Part shown: positions 21,722 through 37,800 of the stretch, piece by piece
Numbering within the stretch: the first letter of the stretch is position 1
Layout of the letters: every line of letters starts with the position of its first letter
Source: Deuterostichococcus epilithicus
Lineage: Eukaryota > Chlorophyta > Trebouxiophyceae > Prasiolales > Stichococcaceae
DNA length: 64,000 bases
Reading direction: 5' to 3'
Assembly (NCBI GenBank): GCA_033439295.1
Contig: JAVTLE010000014.1
Location: forward strand, 2,542,001 to 2,606,000
Program-made: the position numbers and the translations under genes
The notes under the pieces: generated by a model
Seen by the model: only the letters and a program-made list of their open reading frames with translations
Told to the model about the DNA's origin: nothing
Database searches by the model: none

Positions 21722-22162
21722 GCTACTGCGCAAGCACCTCAGAGCTGCGCCGTGCTGCTTCCCGCTGCAGGCGCTGAATTCAATTCAGCTGTGCGGCAGC
21801 TTTCCATATCCGCAAATGACGAGCTGCAATGGATCCAACGCCATGCAGCACTCCAGACCGTCGATATTACTACGCTTGCAACACCTGTCCGCCGTGCAAG
21901 CGTCTCAGAAGGCCATGGGCTCAAATGGCTGTGGACATTGCTTAACAGGATTGGACAGCACTGGCGGGACCGCCCATGCAATGCCCGATAGCAACACACC
22001 GTTGGCGATGAATCAGGATCTGCTGCACTTCACAGTGCAAACTTGCCATTGCTGCTGACAATACCTGCTCAGACCTACAAGGTGCGTACATTGGGTACAA
22101 TGCATGATTGGGCTTCAAAACAGCCAAACTCAACAGTAGTCTGGTCGCAAAGAAGCTTGCAG
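21722..22162. promoter_or_regulatory. shared promoter region of MiaA (-) and PepD (+)
   Basis: The 441 bases separate two divergent start codons and must hold both 5' leaders and promoters. The sequence is less GC-rich than the exons, but I cannot point to a defined promoter element. Assignment rests on gene orientation only. Confidence 0.45.
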
Positions 22163-25100
22163 ATGCACACTTCAGCTCTCCGCGCATTGACACGCGCTCG
22201 CGGACCCGCCTTCTGCTTGCGAAACCCAGCAATCGGACCTCGACCTCGTGACTTGCTCTTGGCAGGAAACAACGTTACGACTGTGCGCGCCTCGTCATAT
22301 CAACGACCAAACGCATCCGAGAGCATGGTAACCGCTCCGTCGCCTTCCGCGATCGCTGGGCTGGAGCCAGCTGCGGTTTGGCATTATTTCGCCGCGCTCG
22401 CGGAGCTGCCGCGTCCGTCCAAGCACGAGCAGAAGTAAGAGCATGACGGACATCTCATATGAATAAAAGTCCAAATAGGTGTCGATTGGCAGAAGAGCTG
22501 CTCAGTCTTGGCGTTGCTGGTGCAGAGTGCAGGCATTTCTGCAGGAGTTTGCGCAGGACCGCAGCCTGGAGGTCAAGATTGATGCAGCTGGCAACATGGT
22601 CATCCGGCGACCGGGCAGCGGTGGGGGCGAGGGTGCGCCCACGGTCATCATACAGGGCCACATCGACATGGTGAGGTGACGCTTGGTAGCCGGTCATCTG
22701 GTTGCCAGTGGTGCGGGTATTACTCATGTGCCTCATGTCAGGTTCAACTTTGTTACAATTGAGATCTGTGTCCAATTTTAATCCCCTCAATGCGCAGGTG
22801 ACCGAAAAGAACAACGACACGAAGCACGACTTCTTCACAGATCCCATCCGCCTGATTCGGCAGGGGGACTGGTTGAAGGTGCTTGTCCCCGCAGAACGGC
22901 GGATGCTGCCATATTGCCCAGGGGAGCTCTGGCGTGCTCAATGTTGTGCAGGTCAATCTATCCTATACGAAGCCCTTGCAATAGTTTCAAGTCTGCTGTC
23001 GCAATGTTCCTCAGGCAGATGGCACGACGCTGGGCGCGGACAACGGCCTCGGCGTCGCTGCGGCTCTAGCCGTCTTGGACTCCCCGCCGGATGCGAAGCT
23101 GCCGCCGATCGAGGCGCTCTTCACTGTGGTGAGCTTGCCGGCACTGCCTGCATCGTTGCTGACATGTTGCAACAGAAGAGATAATTTTCCTCTTATTTTC
23201 TCGAAAACCTTGAAAAGCCTCATGAGAGCATACATCTTGTACAAAACTTTCTGATTCAAACCTCTAGGAGGAGGAGATTGGACTGCGTGGCGCTTTCGCA
23301 TTGGATCCATCGCTGCTGACTGGCCGCATCCTGCTGAATCTGGACACCGAGGAGGCTGGGGAGGTCTACATCGGCTGCGCAGGTCGGATCGAACACCATT
23401 TGGCGTGTCTTACTTTCCTTGAGATGCTATGTGCACACCCGGCATTGCTGCAATATGTTAGTGCCTCATACGCGCTGTTGACTCCCTCAAAGATCTGACA
23501 TACGACCGAAGGGTGCCGCCAACTGCTTCTGCACAGGTGGCGGCGACTCGGAACTGGTGCTGTCCGTGCAGCGGGAGCCGATACCTGCTGACAGCAAGGA
23601 GCTGCGTGTGGCGATCAGCGGCCTCAAGGGTGGCCACTCAGGCACGGCACCCGAAATTACAGTCTTCCGATGTGCAGATGGGACCAGGACCGGGCTGTCC
23701 TGCTGTCATGCTGTCTCGGCACATCTCCTAAATCGGATCCTGCATCAGAGATGCTGATTCTGCCCTCCTGCAGTCTCACAAAGGCGTGCTGGGCTCTTGG
23801 CACAGCCGCTCTCCCTATACATCCTACCACCGGGCAAGCACCATGCATCATCACATAGGCCTCAACATCGGCGACGGCCGCGGCAACGCCAACCGGCTGC
23901 TGGCCGTCACGCTGGCCGCGCTGCTGGCGACGGCGCCGCAGGCGCGGCTGGTGTCCGTCAAAGGCGGCGACAAACGCAACGCCCTTGCACGCGAGGCGGC
24001 CGCCGTCCTGGCGGTGAGCTTGAGCAGCAGGACGCGTGCGTAGAGCATCGATTTTGCAGCTGGTCACACAATCTGCTCTAGCTCCTAGGTGCGTCACAGT
24101 CACATGGGGGCGTCCGTCGACCTCGCTGCTGCTGCACTCAGCTACAAGCAAGAATGCTTTGCCAGATGGTGCTTTGACTGTTCGGAGGTGCCGTGTAAGA
24201 GGGTTGGCTGCGGCCGCAGGTGCCAGAGGACGCGGTCCCTGCCGCGGAGCGCCTGGTGGCGGACCGGCTGGCGGACTTCAAAGCGGAGTACGGCGCCTTG
24301 GAGGACCAGCTCAGCGTGACGGCAGAGGCGGGCGGTGCGGCGGCCGGCCAGGCGTTGTCGCCAGCGGCCGGAGACCGGCTGCTCAGCCTGCTGCTCACCC
24401 TGCCGCACGGCGTCGTCAAGATGAGCACCGCCGTCGAAGGTATCAATGGACAGACGAGCATGAGAGGCATGGCGGCGTGAGTCTTGAACAGACTCAGTTC
24501 TGGCCGGGCATGTGTTCAGGGTAGANTAGCACCCCCCCCTGCGGTTCCAATTGCTCAGCTGGTCGTTCCTCGCAGGCCTGGTCGAGACGAGCAACAACCT
24601 GGCGAGTGTGGCGGAGCACACTGAGGACGGCGGCGCCTACAGCATCGTGCTGACGACGCGCAGCAGCCTGGGGCCGGCGCTAGCGGCGCAGCGCGATGCC
24701 ATCGCGCGCCTGGGCCGCCTGGCCGGCGCCGCCGTCCACCAGGCGCCCGCCTACCCAGGCAAGTTTGCCCGGGATGCCAGGACCTGCTTACTTGCGGAAG
24801 CGGCACAATGGGTGCCGGCCGCAACATGGTCAATGCTCTTGTTCCCATCTTCTGAGCCAGTAGAGTTTCGGTTTAAATATTGATGGGAGCCTTGGAAATG
24901 TTCAGGCTGGGCGCCAAACCCCAAATCGAAGATCGTACAGGTGAGCCCAACTAGCATTCGACGCAAATTGACTGCGACTTATGCTGTGGCACATCGAAAT
25001 TGGTGACAATCAGAGTGGCCGTCTGTGCACAGCTCACGAAGGAGGTCTTCACAGTGGTGAACGGGAAGGAGCCCCAACTGAAGGCCATCCATGCTGGTGC

Positions 25101-25514
25101 GGAACTTGCACCCCGAAGGGCTGAAACCCTAGACGTCCGATTACAACCACTGCCAGCTGGTGCATCGCCTGCAGTCGAGACGAGTTACAAGCACTGGCAG
25201 CTGGTGCACTGCCTGCAGTCGAGAAACGACTTGATTTTATCACAATTCATTCCTGGTGCAGGCCTGGAGTGCGGCATCATTGGCGAGCGCTGCCCGGGCA
25301 TTGACATGGTCAGCTATGGTCCCACAATTACAGGAGCACACTCCCCTGACGAGCAGGTCGGTCCTCATGCATGGAATGGTGCTCAAGGTTCCCTTTCCGC
25401 CAGCTATTGACGCTCACATGCCCACGCAAATGACTGCAGGTGCAGATCTCAACCGTGCCGGCCTTCTACGAGGCCACCGTGCGGATTCTGGAAAGGCTAG
25501 CAGATGCCAAGTGA
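22163..25514 (+). CDS. pepD: M20 family Xaa-His (PepD-type, non-specific) dipeptidase with N-terminal presequence
   Basis: Thirteen exons (22163-22434, 22526-22670, 22798-22878, 23015-23128, 23268-23382, 23537-23641, 23859-24013, 24220-24439, 24576-24758, 24906-24940, 25033-25096, 25262-25356, 25440-25514) give 552 residues. PepD enzymes are di-metal aminopeptidases that cut dipeptides such as beta-Ala-His and Cys-Gly. Metal and catalytic motifs are complete: QGHIDMV (His136, Asp138), [12 protein letters not shown] (Asp175), [10 protein letters not shown] (Glu pair at 205-206), LNLDTEE, and [18 protein letters not shown]. The C-terminal block [20 protein letters not shown] with AHSPDEQV closes the site. 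PepD proteins are usually about 480-490 residues. The extra ~65 at the N-terminus are basic and Ala/Ser-rich, so organelle import is likely. Introns 6 and 9 need GC donors. One undetermined base lies in an intron at 24526. Confidence 0.94.
25141..25228 (+). repeat. imperfect 44-base tandem duplication in a PepD intron
   Basis: Two copies beginning TTACAA (25141 and 25185) share CAGCTGGTGCA and GCCTGCAGTCGAGA with a few substitutions. They lie in the intron before exon 12. Confidence 0.85.
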
Positions 25515-25756
25515 CAAACTGTGGCCAAGTGACGTTCTGTGCAGTCGGATCCATGATTCTGGACAACGACGCGCAGTGTGAAACCTAGCTATAACAGTGA
25601 TGCCAGATGTAGGATCATGAATGTTGTATACTTCACTCTGTTACCAGATAACATTTGGTGCCGCCGACTGGTGTTCAACGGTGTACTGAAGCCGAGTCCA
25701 CCCGCTGGAAAGTCCAAGTTTTGTTTTGCACTACCATCTCGCCGCACCTGTGTGTG

Positions 25757-28390
<2,634 letters not shown>

Positions 28391-28913
28391 TGCCTTATGC
28401 CTACAGATGGTTTCGTGCCCCTGCAAGGACGAAGTGATACTGCGATCACCGCAGCTGTTGGATGTTGGTGCCTCCGCCGCTGCCGCTGCAGCTGCCAGGC
28501 CCGGGACACCGAGTACGACGACGGTGGATCGCGACACAAAAGAACGCTTATTGATCGGAGACTGTTAGGTGTTACCAAAATTGCCTAAAAACCCACTCAG
28601 CTTGGTGCGCTGAGTGCGAACCGCTGTCGAAGTGTCGATGTGTGCCACGCTGGCGGCCACGTGGCGGAGCGCCCGATTCCCAGTGACACGATTCCCCGTG
28701 CAAGCCTGGCCTTGGCGCACTGTATCGCAGCGCGTCCTTTGGATCCGTCTTCACAGTCACCTACTGCAGCAAACTTGCAGGCGCGCCATGTCGGCGGCAC
28801 ACGCATGAGCGCTGCCGTGCTGGATCGCCAAGGCTGCCGTCCAACCAACTTTGATCGCCTGATCTGACCAGGCTAGCGCGGTATTTGTCAGTCAGCAGAC
28901 GCCGTTTGCCATC
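28391..28913. promoter_or_regulatory. divergent promoter region between TrpRS and the MFSD5-like transporter
   Basis: The 523 bases separate two outward-facing start codons. No gene is seen. The frame of TrpRS exon 1 stays open here but has only non-ATG starts. Confidence 0.45.
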
Positions 28914-31840
28914 ATGGAGCCGGTCTACTGGCTGCTTTTTGGAGGCCTGGCTATCCTTGCAGCCGGGTTGGAGCTGACAAAGTCTGCTGACACCACGCTG
29001 GTGAAGAGTGCCGAGTTCAGGCAGTTTCGCAACAATTATCTGCTGGTCTACTCGCTCATGATGGGTGCGCACCTGTCATTGTGCACCTACACCTCACTGC
29101 ATCACCATGCCCAGCTCTTGGAGGACCTATTTGCTTGCACCATGCACCGCTGCGTGACCTACATGTGCGAGCCAAGCCTGGTCGTTCTGTGCCCCTGCAG
29201 CCGGAGACTGGCTGCAGGGGCCGTATGTGTACGCCCTCTACCAGCACTACGGTTTTGACCGCAGCGATATCGGCCGCCTATTCATTGCCGGCTTCGGCTC
29301 ATCCATGGTGTTTGGCACCATCGTGGGGTCTCTTGCCGACAAGACGTGAGTTTCCACAGCAACTGCCTCCTCGACGAAGAATAAGCAGTGCACGACCTCA
29401 CCTTGCTTCCTGGTACTCGTACCCAGTCAAGCCAGCATGCAAAACCCGGTCGCGCCATGGGCATACATCTCGACGATGCCTTGCCATTGCGCCGCGCAGG
29501 GGCCGCAAGAAAGCGGCGCTGACGTACGTCGCCACCTACGTGTTTGGATGCTGCACGAAGCACTTCAACAGCTTCAGCATCCTGTTCGTGGGCCGCATCT
29601 TCTGCGGGATCGCCACCTCGCTGCTATTCTCCGCCTTCGAGTCATGGCTGGTCGCAGAGCACTTCAAGGTAAGAAAGACCCTGGACCCGCTGTATTTTTT
29701 GCCGCTACACACACGAGTCTCGTGTGAATTGACGGGGCTTGCTGCACGTGGTTCGGTGGACGGGGTTTGCTTCTGTGCCTGCTCCTGCAGAGTGCGACCC
29801 GTCCAAGGGCCGCTGACCCGAAGCAATGCGCCGTGTCCCTGTAATTGTGGAACCTGGATACCAGCCACTGCCAATCTCTCATCTCTGCTGCCATACCTGG
29901 GCCGATCTCCCCCCGCCCCCGGGGGGAGGGTGTCCGCGTTCTTCCTATAAGCTCGTCCCCTCTGCCGTGCAGCGCGGCTACGAGAGCGACCTGCTGGGCA
30001 ACACCTTTTCCATCGCGGTGTTCCTCGGCAACGGGCTGATCGCCATCGTGGCGGGCCTGCTGGGCCATGGCCTTGTGGAGACCTTCGACCTGGGACCCGT
30101 CGCGCCCTTTGACGCGGCGGCAGCGGTGCTCCTCGTCGGCGGCGCGATCGTCATCAGCAGCTGGCCCGAGAACTTTGGCGACCCGTCCGACAAGGGCAGC
30201 CTGGGGGACACGCTCCAAAAGGCCGCCAAGGCGATCTATGCGGACCCCAAAATCACGATGCTGGGCGTCATGCAGTCACTGTTCGAGGGCTCCATGTACA
30301 CCTTCGTCTTCCTGGTGCGTCCGTCGGACTTTCTGGAAAGCCTTCCCACAGCTTACAGCCATCCTCTGAGCGATCTAGCGGCAAGTAAGGATGTGTGACG
30401 AAATGCTGCATCGAGGTCAGAGCTGCTCAATCGGGCAGCCTGTGCATGCTGATCTGGTACTCTGCATTGACCTCTGCGAATGCCTGGTGGCGCGCAGTGG
30501 ACACCGGCGCTGAGCCCCAATGGCGAGCACCTGCCACACGGCATGATCTTCAGCTGCTTCATGGCGTCCAGCATGGTCGGCAGCGCCATCGCCGGTCGCA
30601 TCCTCGGCTCCAGCAGGTACAGAGTCAAGGAAGGAATTCATTGATGCCATCCAGCGGCGCTGACTTGCACAAGCTGGCTCCCGGTTGTCGACGCGCCGGT
30701 TGCCTTTGGGTCACTGCCGTCGACCCACACACATTTGTCAAACGGCTGCTTGCCACAGCACCAGAAAAGGGTGTCATCTTTGCCTATCACAGGGTGACGT
30801 TATCCTGGCCACTGCGCGCAGGTACAAGCCGGAGAAGTACATGCAGGTGGTGTTTGCGGTATCGGCTGCGGCGCTTTTCGTGCCGGTGCTGTACCACCGC
30901 ACCCGCAATGAGGAGTCAGACAGCCTCAACAAGGATGCTCCAGGTGCAGGCCGGGAGTCAGCTGCCCTGGGTGATACAACAGCCCTGTGCACTGCGCGCC
31001 TTTGTTTGACTACGTCCACAGCTCCCCAGCTGCAACACAAGTCACCTGGATGACTTGCGAGCAAGTTGACTTCCTGCCGAGACGGCCACCGTAGGCGCAC
31101 CCAATCTCAACCCTTCGTGCTCGCTCGCAGGCATCACCTTCGACGGCATCGTGCAGCTGTGCGCGTTCTGCCTGTTCGAGGTGTGCGTCGGCGTCTTCTG
31201 GCCGTCCATGATGTCCATGCGGGCGCAGTACGTGCCTGAGGAGATGCGGTCCACCATCATCAACCTTTTCCGGTATGCCCCCCTCCGTCTGTCACCTCTT
31301 CGAATGCACAGTGCTGTGGGCACCTCCTGTAGCTGCTGAGCTGCCGGCAGAAGCGGCTCTGCCCCCTCTGGACATCTGCATCTGCCGGCGGCCCAGCGCA
31401 AAAGTCCGCTTTGAAAAGTGCCACTGTGCTTCAGACGCCGGTGCTGACGCTGTGTGGCCACGTGATGCAGGGTGCCGCTGAACCTCTTCGTGTGCGTGGT
31501 GCTCTACAACGTGAGCCATCTTCCTCCCTTGTCCTTGCCCTCAGTATTTTGTAGCCTCCTCAGACCCGCGTGAGGCTGAATGCCCACCATGCCAGCTCAC
31601 TTGATGCAGCAAAGCAGAGCCGGGTCACTGCCACGACGGCCCACCACCCACACCTGTGTCCCGTCCCGCCCCCTGCAGGTCAGCAAGTTCCCGCTGAGCT
31701 ACATGTTCGCCATGTGTGCGCTGTTCCTCGGCGTCTGCGCCGTGTGCCAGCGGCGTCTGGAGGGCCTCGTGGGTGCTGGCAACTCCACAAAGAACTACGA
31801 GGCAGTGAAGGTGCAGGGCATTTCAGACGGCCCAGTCTGA
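28914..31840 (+). CDS. MFSD5: MFS transporter, MFSD5/MOT2-type (molybdate-anion transporter family)
   Basis: Nine exons (28914-29064, 29201-29345, 29500-29668, 29973-30314, 30498-30616, 30822-30943, 31131-31272, 31471-31510, 31679-31840) give 463 residues with about twelve hydrophobic segments. In Chlamydomonas a family member takes up molybdate, so that substrate is inferred here from family only. Diagnostic stretches are YLLVYSLMMAGDWLQGPYVY, GFGSSMVFGTIVGSLADK followed by GRKKA (the MFS loop 2-3 signature), GRIFCGIATSLLFSAFESWL, and FWPSMMSMRAQYVPEEMRST in the second half. The tail is short and hydrophilic. The N-terminus begins directly with a hydrophobic helix, as in the family, so no cleaved signal is expected; plasma-membrane or endomembrane location is likely. 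All introns are GT-AG. Confidence 0.93.
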
Positions 31841-32277
31841 GGCCCAAACCTGAAGACTCAGGCACGGGGGTCACGAGTTGCGCTATTGGCCCGCCGGGCG
31901 TATGGCGGCAGGGCCACCAGTGTGATGTGCGACAATTGCCTGGCAGCACTGGCGCTGACGACCCATCCACGTGTGCGCCGCAGAGGGAGTGAGTCACATT
32001 TGAGATTGATGAAGTCTGGTTTTGGCACTGCGGGCGGTTGCCATCGCCACTGTCTTATATGATACAGTTACCGCATTGGTTGCAGACAGGCACCTTGAAA
32101 AGCAATAAAATCATGCTCGGCCAGCACCTACGAGTACTCGCTTCCTCAAACTCTACAATGAATCCTTTGTCTTGTCTGAAAGACAGGACGAAGTTGGGCC
32201 TCCCTCTCTGAAACATAGGTAGGTCAGCGCCAATGAATCTCGAAGGTGATGAGAGAAGCAACCGTATGCTAGTGTAC
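31841..32277. other. convergent spacer between transporter and metallophosphoesterase genes
   Basis: Two 3' ends meet here. The sequence turns AT-richer around 32000-32270. No gene, repeat or RNA is seen. Confidence 0.55.
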
Positions 32278-34283
32278 CTACGCCGGCTGCCATCGTTCCA
32301 GCTGCGCGTCGAACGTCTCCCGCAGTAACGGGTCCATGGACTCTGTCCTCAGCAGCTGGGTCTCAGACACAACTGCACAGCCGCCTGTGGCGTCAACTGC
32401 CACCCAGACATCCTTTGCCGTGACCGCCACCTGCCCCTCGAGCTGCAGCTCCACGAAATGGTGCGCCAAGACTGTCTGGCCCTCCTTGCTGAACACCTGT
32501 GCACAGGCAGAGTCGTTCTTCAGAAGGTCTACTGCTTTCCTTGACTAGTTCGAATGCCGATATTAGCTGGCCCTTAGCAACAGGCAAAGAGTGGCCGAAC
32601 CCATAACTACAGCGCCAGCGTCGTGCAGCGCAATGGGGCAGCCTGGGTGCACGTCTCCGAGAGGTCGCAGGCGGATCTAAAAGGCTCGCCTTGTGACGGG
32701 GGACGACCGCTGTGTTAAGGTGGACAACCTCATCGGCGGTCACCGCCAGCCGCTTGCGCAGCGCGCCGTCGCCGCGGCAGGTGTGGTGCATGTGGCCAAA
32801 GACGCACGCCGCCACAGGGCGCCCCTGTTCGTAAGCGCTGTCGAGCGCGGCCGCCAGGTCAGGGTCGCCGTGGTCTCCTGCGGGATACGAGATGGCACCA
32901 TCGAAGCCAAATCGTGACACAATGGACTAGCGACAGATTTGAAAGACGATAGACGATTTTGAAAGACGGTCGACTGCTGAAGCAGAGTGCAAGCAGCACA
33001 GGCCGCATCGCAGACGCTAGCATGGCTGTTGGTGTAGGCAAGCCACCGGTGCATCACAAGCCATCAGCCATGGCAGCGGCGCCCACACCAGCCTTCCGCT
33101 TCCAGTCCACGCCGCAGACGTCCCGCCGGCCGGCACCCAGTCCCGCGCGGCCGTTGTGCGCCAGGATCACCAGCGCGTGGCCTGCCGGCTGCGCCAGGAT
33201 GGTGGCTGCGATCTTTTCAGCGGACGCCTCCGGCGAGTCCACGCTATACATCTCCTCATAGAAGGCCTGCATCTCCTTCCAGCTGCGCCCGCCCTGTGGG
33301 GCCCAACATCAGGGGTTGTCTGGTTCCAGTCTCGCCTGCTGTGCCGCAGCTGACCGGGTGATTGACAGTACAACTTCCACAGAGAGCATTGGGACGATCG
33401 GCGCATGCATCACAGCAATTTCTGCTGCACTATCCCGACAACTGTCCGGACATGGCGTCAACACGCGGGCACCTTGGAAAAGGGGCGCGCGCCGACGACG
33501 CTGAGCCGCAGCTGCGGCAGCTGCAGGGAGGAGTAGCCGATGTGGGCGGCGCCCAGCGCCTCCAGCTGCCGCCGCAGCCCGATTGACGCACACGAGCTGC
33601 CCGCTCCGGCGGCATTGCCCTGCCTGAGCGCCCGGCCCGTGGTCGTCAGGCTGTTCTGGTGATACAGCGAACACGAGGCGTTAGCCTGTGGTTCATCCAG
33701 AAGCTCAGCCAAGACCCAGGGGCGCGCACTCACAGAGTGACCACCCTGCATATGCGCTTCACATCCTGCCGCAATGTTCCGGGGTCGAGATCGCCACCAC
33801 TTCACTGCAGCCTGCAGCAAAATCAAGGACTCACCCAGGCATCATGGTTGCCGAGCTCGACGGCCACGTTGCCGGTCGGCTGCCGATGGGCAAATGCCGC
33901 GATGCGCTCGACGAGCGGCACGTCCTCCTCACCCACATCCCCCACAAACAATGTAACATCCGGCTGCAGGCACTCCACTGCGCGCTCGTCATCAGCGTCC
34001 CATTGGCCGTGTATGTCACCCACCAGCACCAGGCGCAGCACACCTGGCGCACCCGGCGCCAGCTGATTTCACTGATATTACTGTGGTGGATCACGGTGTT
34101 GTCTTCCTCCGTTCAGTGACTCATCACATGACGCTTCATGCAACAGGAATCTCACGGCTTTTAATTGATTGTGTGTCTACCTGCCTTCTCCTTCCCCTTC
34201 TCCACTGCCTCGGACATCCGCTGCTGCACGGCAGCTAGCACCGGCTGCCGCGCGTCATGCGGGCGCCATTGCAGCCGGCGCAT
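32278..34283 (-). CDS. calcineurin-like metallophosphoesterase (plant/cyanobacterial TIGR04168-like)
   Basis: Six exons (34283-34181, 34043-33835, 33655-33473, 33293-33089, 32877-32690, 32496-32278) give 368 residues. Five metal-ligand motifs of the fold are present in order: GDIHGQWD (Asp44, His46), GDVGEED (Asp70), GNHD (99-102), an ILAHNG block, and GHMHH (261-265). DICG-like VCGVDW and GDHGDPDLAAAL match the conserved middle of the plant plastid proteins of this family. Their substrate is unknown, so only metal-dependent phosphoester hydrolysis is inferred. The N-terminus (MRRLQWRPHDARQP) is short and basic; a further upstream transit exon could be missing. Intron 5 uses a GC donor (CACAAG|GCGAGC). 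The C-terminal exon (VFSKEGQTVLAHHFVELQLE) is beta-rich and less conserved. Confidence 0.9.
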
Positions 34284-34831
34284 GTATCGCGCATGATCAA
34301 GACGGGATCCAGAAATAACATCAGGGCAGCGAGAGAGCTGCTGAAACGCTCGTGGAACAATCAGCTTGGCGATGCACTATAGTGTATATAAGATTGGCAA
34401 TCTGATGGCCTGTTTGCCTGTGTGATTTGGCTCGCACAGCACAGCAGGCGAGAACTGGCAGCGATTCGAGGTCCTTGACAGATCTTTGCGACAGCCAAGA
34501 GCGGCTGACAGTGCCCAGAGATGTGTGTGAGGCACTGTGAGCGTGAGCAGTTCCCTTTTGGGCCAAACTACATTTTGTCGATTTGACTCTCGTTTCGATT
34601 GGTGCGGATTTCCAATCCCTGTGAAACTCATCTGAACAATGCTCCACTTCCAGCGTGGTGAGCTCGGCAAGATACAGCTTGACTGGATACTCTACAAGGT
34701 TCATAGACTACTCTACAAGGTCATGATGACCCACAGCGCATCCTCGCACGCTCCTTGGGCAGAGCCCGACAACTGTGCTCCGCCAGATGCGCAATTAATG
34801 GCCGCCTGCGAATCAGCGGTGGCCTGCGAGT
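34284..34831. other. spacer between two head-to-tail - strand genes
   Basis: This lies upstream of the metallophosphoesterase start and downstream of the Furry-like stop. A 127-codon - frame (34321-34704) has no family resemblance. The metallophosphoesterase promoter should lie here, possibly with an unseen 5' exon. Confidence 0.5.
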
Positions 34832-37800
34832 CTACGAGTCCGAGGTAGAAGACGCGTCCGACGCCGCCCGGTCCTCCGCTGCATCCAGCAGCCGGTACAC
34901 CGCCAGCATGGCTTGCGAGTCGGGGTCGCCGCCGCCCCCTGCACCGGCCCCCTGCAGCAGCAGCCCCCCGTCCGCGGCGCCCACCGGCCAAGCGGCCGCG
35001 ATACCGGAGATTGCGCCTGCCGCTGTGCCGGGCGGCACCGCTTCGCAGGCAGCCGGCCAGTCGAGCAGCGTCTGCGGCCGCGCGGGCGCGGGCAGCGTGT
35101 CGCCGCGGGCGGGGGACAAGTGCGCCGGGTCCGCCGCGCTCGGCTTGGCCTGCCGCTGCTCGGTGCTGCAGTAGCGCATCATGGCCTTCATCACCTGCGA
35201 TACAGACAGCAGTGTTGCAGCATTGTTTGGCTGCATCGGCTTGGCGCATGGCTTGCTCAGAGCAGGCGGCTGCTGGGCACATGTATGTTTGGGCAGGAGC
35301 CGAGGCTCGGCAGTGGCACGTGTGCCACGCGCCTTGCACAGCATCACTTCGCTGCTGTACAGCAAAGCATCCGCGCGGGTACACGAGATGCCGTGATCCT
35401 CACACGAGACACAATCATCCCCAGGCACGGCCCTGGTGGGTTCCTGCTACCGCCCAGACATCCAGCAGTGGAACGAGCAGCCAGCACCTGCAGGGCAGCC
35501 GGGGCGTGGGGCCCGTCCAGCAGCGACACCAGCGGCTGCAGCAGGTTGCCGCCCAGGGCGGCCGGCGGCCCAATGCGAGCGCCCGGCACGCTGAATGCCT
35601 CCCGCAGCAGCGCCAGGGCCGCCGGACGGCAGCTGTCCTCGCCGCGCGCCAGCGCCTCCATCAGCCGCTGCACCGCCGCCTTTGCAAACCTGCGCCTCAA
35701 CTTGACGAGCTGTGGCCGCATGCACCCGAGGTGACTGGACGATGGCATGTCGAACGCCCCCTCACAGACCTCAGGCATGCTGCAGTGGCCTCATGCCGGT
35801 TGCAGCGTCTGCGAGCCGGCGCCGCCCTGCACAACGACCGTCAGGCCACAGCCGCGATAGAAAATGTTCAGCCGCAAATACTTTCTCATTGCAGGTGGGG
35901 CTGGCACCTGGGGAAGAGAGCGGCGCAGAGCGGCGGCGCCAGCAGGGACGCCTGCTGCTGCAGCTCCAGCGCGGGGTCCGCAACCAGCCGCTGCAGCGCC
36001 GTCGCCAGATGCGGCAGACCCAGGGCCTCCGCCGCGTGGGCGTGGGCACCCAGGCACGCCTGAGAGCATGGACTGGAAATGATGCAGAGACGTCCACAAG
36101 CGCCGTCCAAATGCTGTGCTGTCTCCTGGGGCACGCTGTGAGCCAGCTTTGCCGACAAGCATGTTACCGGGAGAGAGCTTGTCTGTTTCAGCATCCATGT
36201 GCTTCTAGACCGATCGTGAGGCCAGCCCACCTGCGCAGTGGGCGTGGTGCGGTGTGCCATGAGCCACGGTGCCGCGGCGGTCAATGAAATGGCCAGCTGC
36301 GCCAGCGGCTCTCCCAGCAGCGCGCCGACATGCCCGGGCGCCGCCGGCGCCGCTGTCAGCGCACGCACGTTCAGCGGGCCCGCGGCCGCCAGCGCGGCGG
36401 CCGCCGCCGCCCCTTGCTCCCACGCCACGTGCTGCGCCAGCTGCGTCAGCACCTGCACGCCCGCGGCAGCAGTGCTCAGGAAGCGATATCTCTGCAGAGC
36501 CTCCGACGCCACCAGAGTCGTTGCATATTGGGCCTTGTTGGATAGCGGCAATAATTCTACAGCACACCATGTCGACAGTGTGCTGGGTGAAATCACCTGC
36601 AGCGTGGCGGCCTGTGTGGGCAGCTGGAAGAGGCCCTTGACCAGCAGCTGCTGCACGGCGGCCAGGCCGCCGCCGCCGCGGCCGCCCAGCAGGGCGACGC
36701 CCAACGGCCACGCACGCCCCTGCCTGCCGGAGGCCTGCAGCCCAAAAGGGCCGCTGCCGCCGCCACCGTCGCGCGTCGGCGCGGCCGCCAGCAGCGTCGA
36801 GCGCGTCCAGGGGTCCGCGAGATCCATCCGCGCCAGCACCTGAGCGAGGAAAGCTCGCAGTTCGAGGTCCACGATTGCGTGCAATTGAGGACGGGAGCGG
36901 AACCGGTGTCAGGAGTTCCTGCAGCCTGTCTGCAACGATTGAAACACCGAATTATGGGGGCGGGCCCGTGGCGCCCCAAGCTGGGCAGCCAGTACGGGGC
37001 ACGTCGCAGCAAGGGAGGGCAGCGAGCCCCCCACCGTGGCGAAGAGCTGCAGCGCGACGGCATGGAAGTGCACCCAGGGCAGGTCCAGCAGTGCGAGCGA
37101 GGCCAGGAACACCTGCGGGTACAGCACCAGCTTGCCGCCCGGCGTCGCCTCCACCAGCTCCTGCAGCATGTGCAGCAGCGTGGCACCGTTTGCGTGCTGA
37201 AGACTCGGTCGAGGAAGCAACGTGCTTCGTATGCTTTGCCCAGCAGGATCAGCAGCTCAGAAGCCTCTGACCCAGTCTGCTCAAACCGTAGGTTTCAGTC
37301 CACACCCGGAGGGTGATGATGACATCGATGGCCATCTGCAGGTCGGCGACCGGCGGCTGCGGCGGCTGCAGGCAGGCGTCCAGCCGCTCCAGCAGCCTTG
37401 CGCACGCCTCCTGCGCCAGCCCCGGCCGCAGCGCCCGGTACACCTGCGCACACCCAGTGGGTGTGAACGTTGATGCAGGTGGCATGTGCAATTCGGTGCG
37501 CAGACAAGTCGGCATGCAACACTGGGAATTGACCAAATTGATTTCGCAGTCGTGTGTGACTTGGAAAGGCCACCAGGGTTCCTCAGGAGAGGGGAGCTGT
37601 AGTTGCTGTCCTGCAGCGCAGTGGCAAGAAGCATGCTACCTGGCCGGCGGACCGGGCAAGGAAGGGCACCTGGAGTGAGCGGGCAGCCAGGTGGCTGGAC
37701 TTGGCTGCCAGGGCCCAATGCAGCGCGTGCGCCGCCCACCGCGCCCGCAGCCCCGCCTCGAAAGGCAGTGCCGCCAGCACCGCGGTCACCTGTCGGGGCC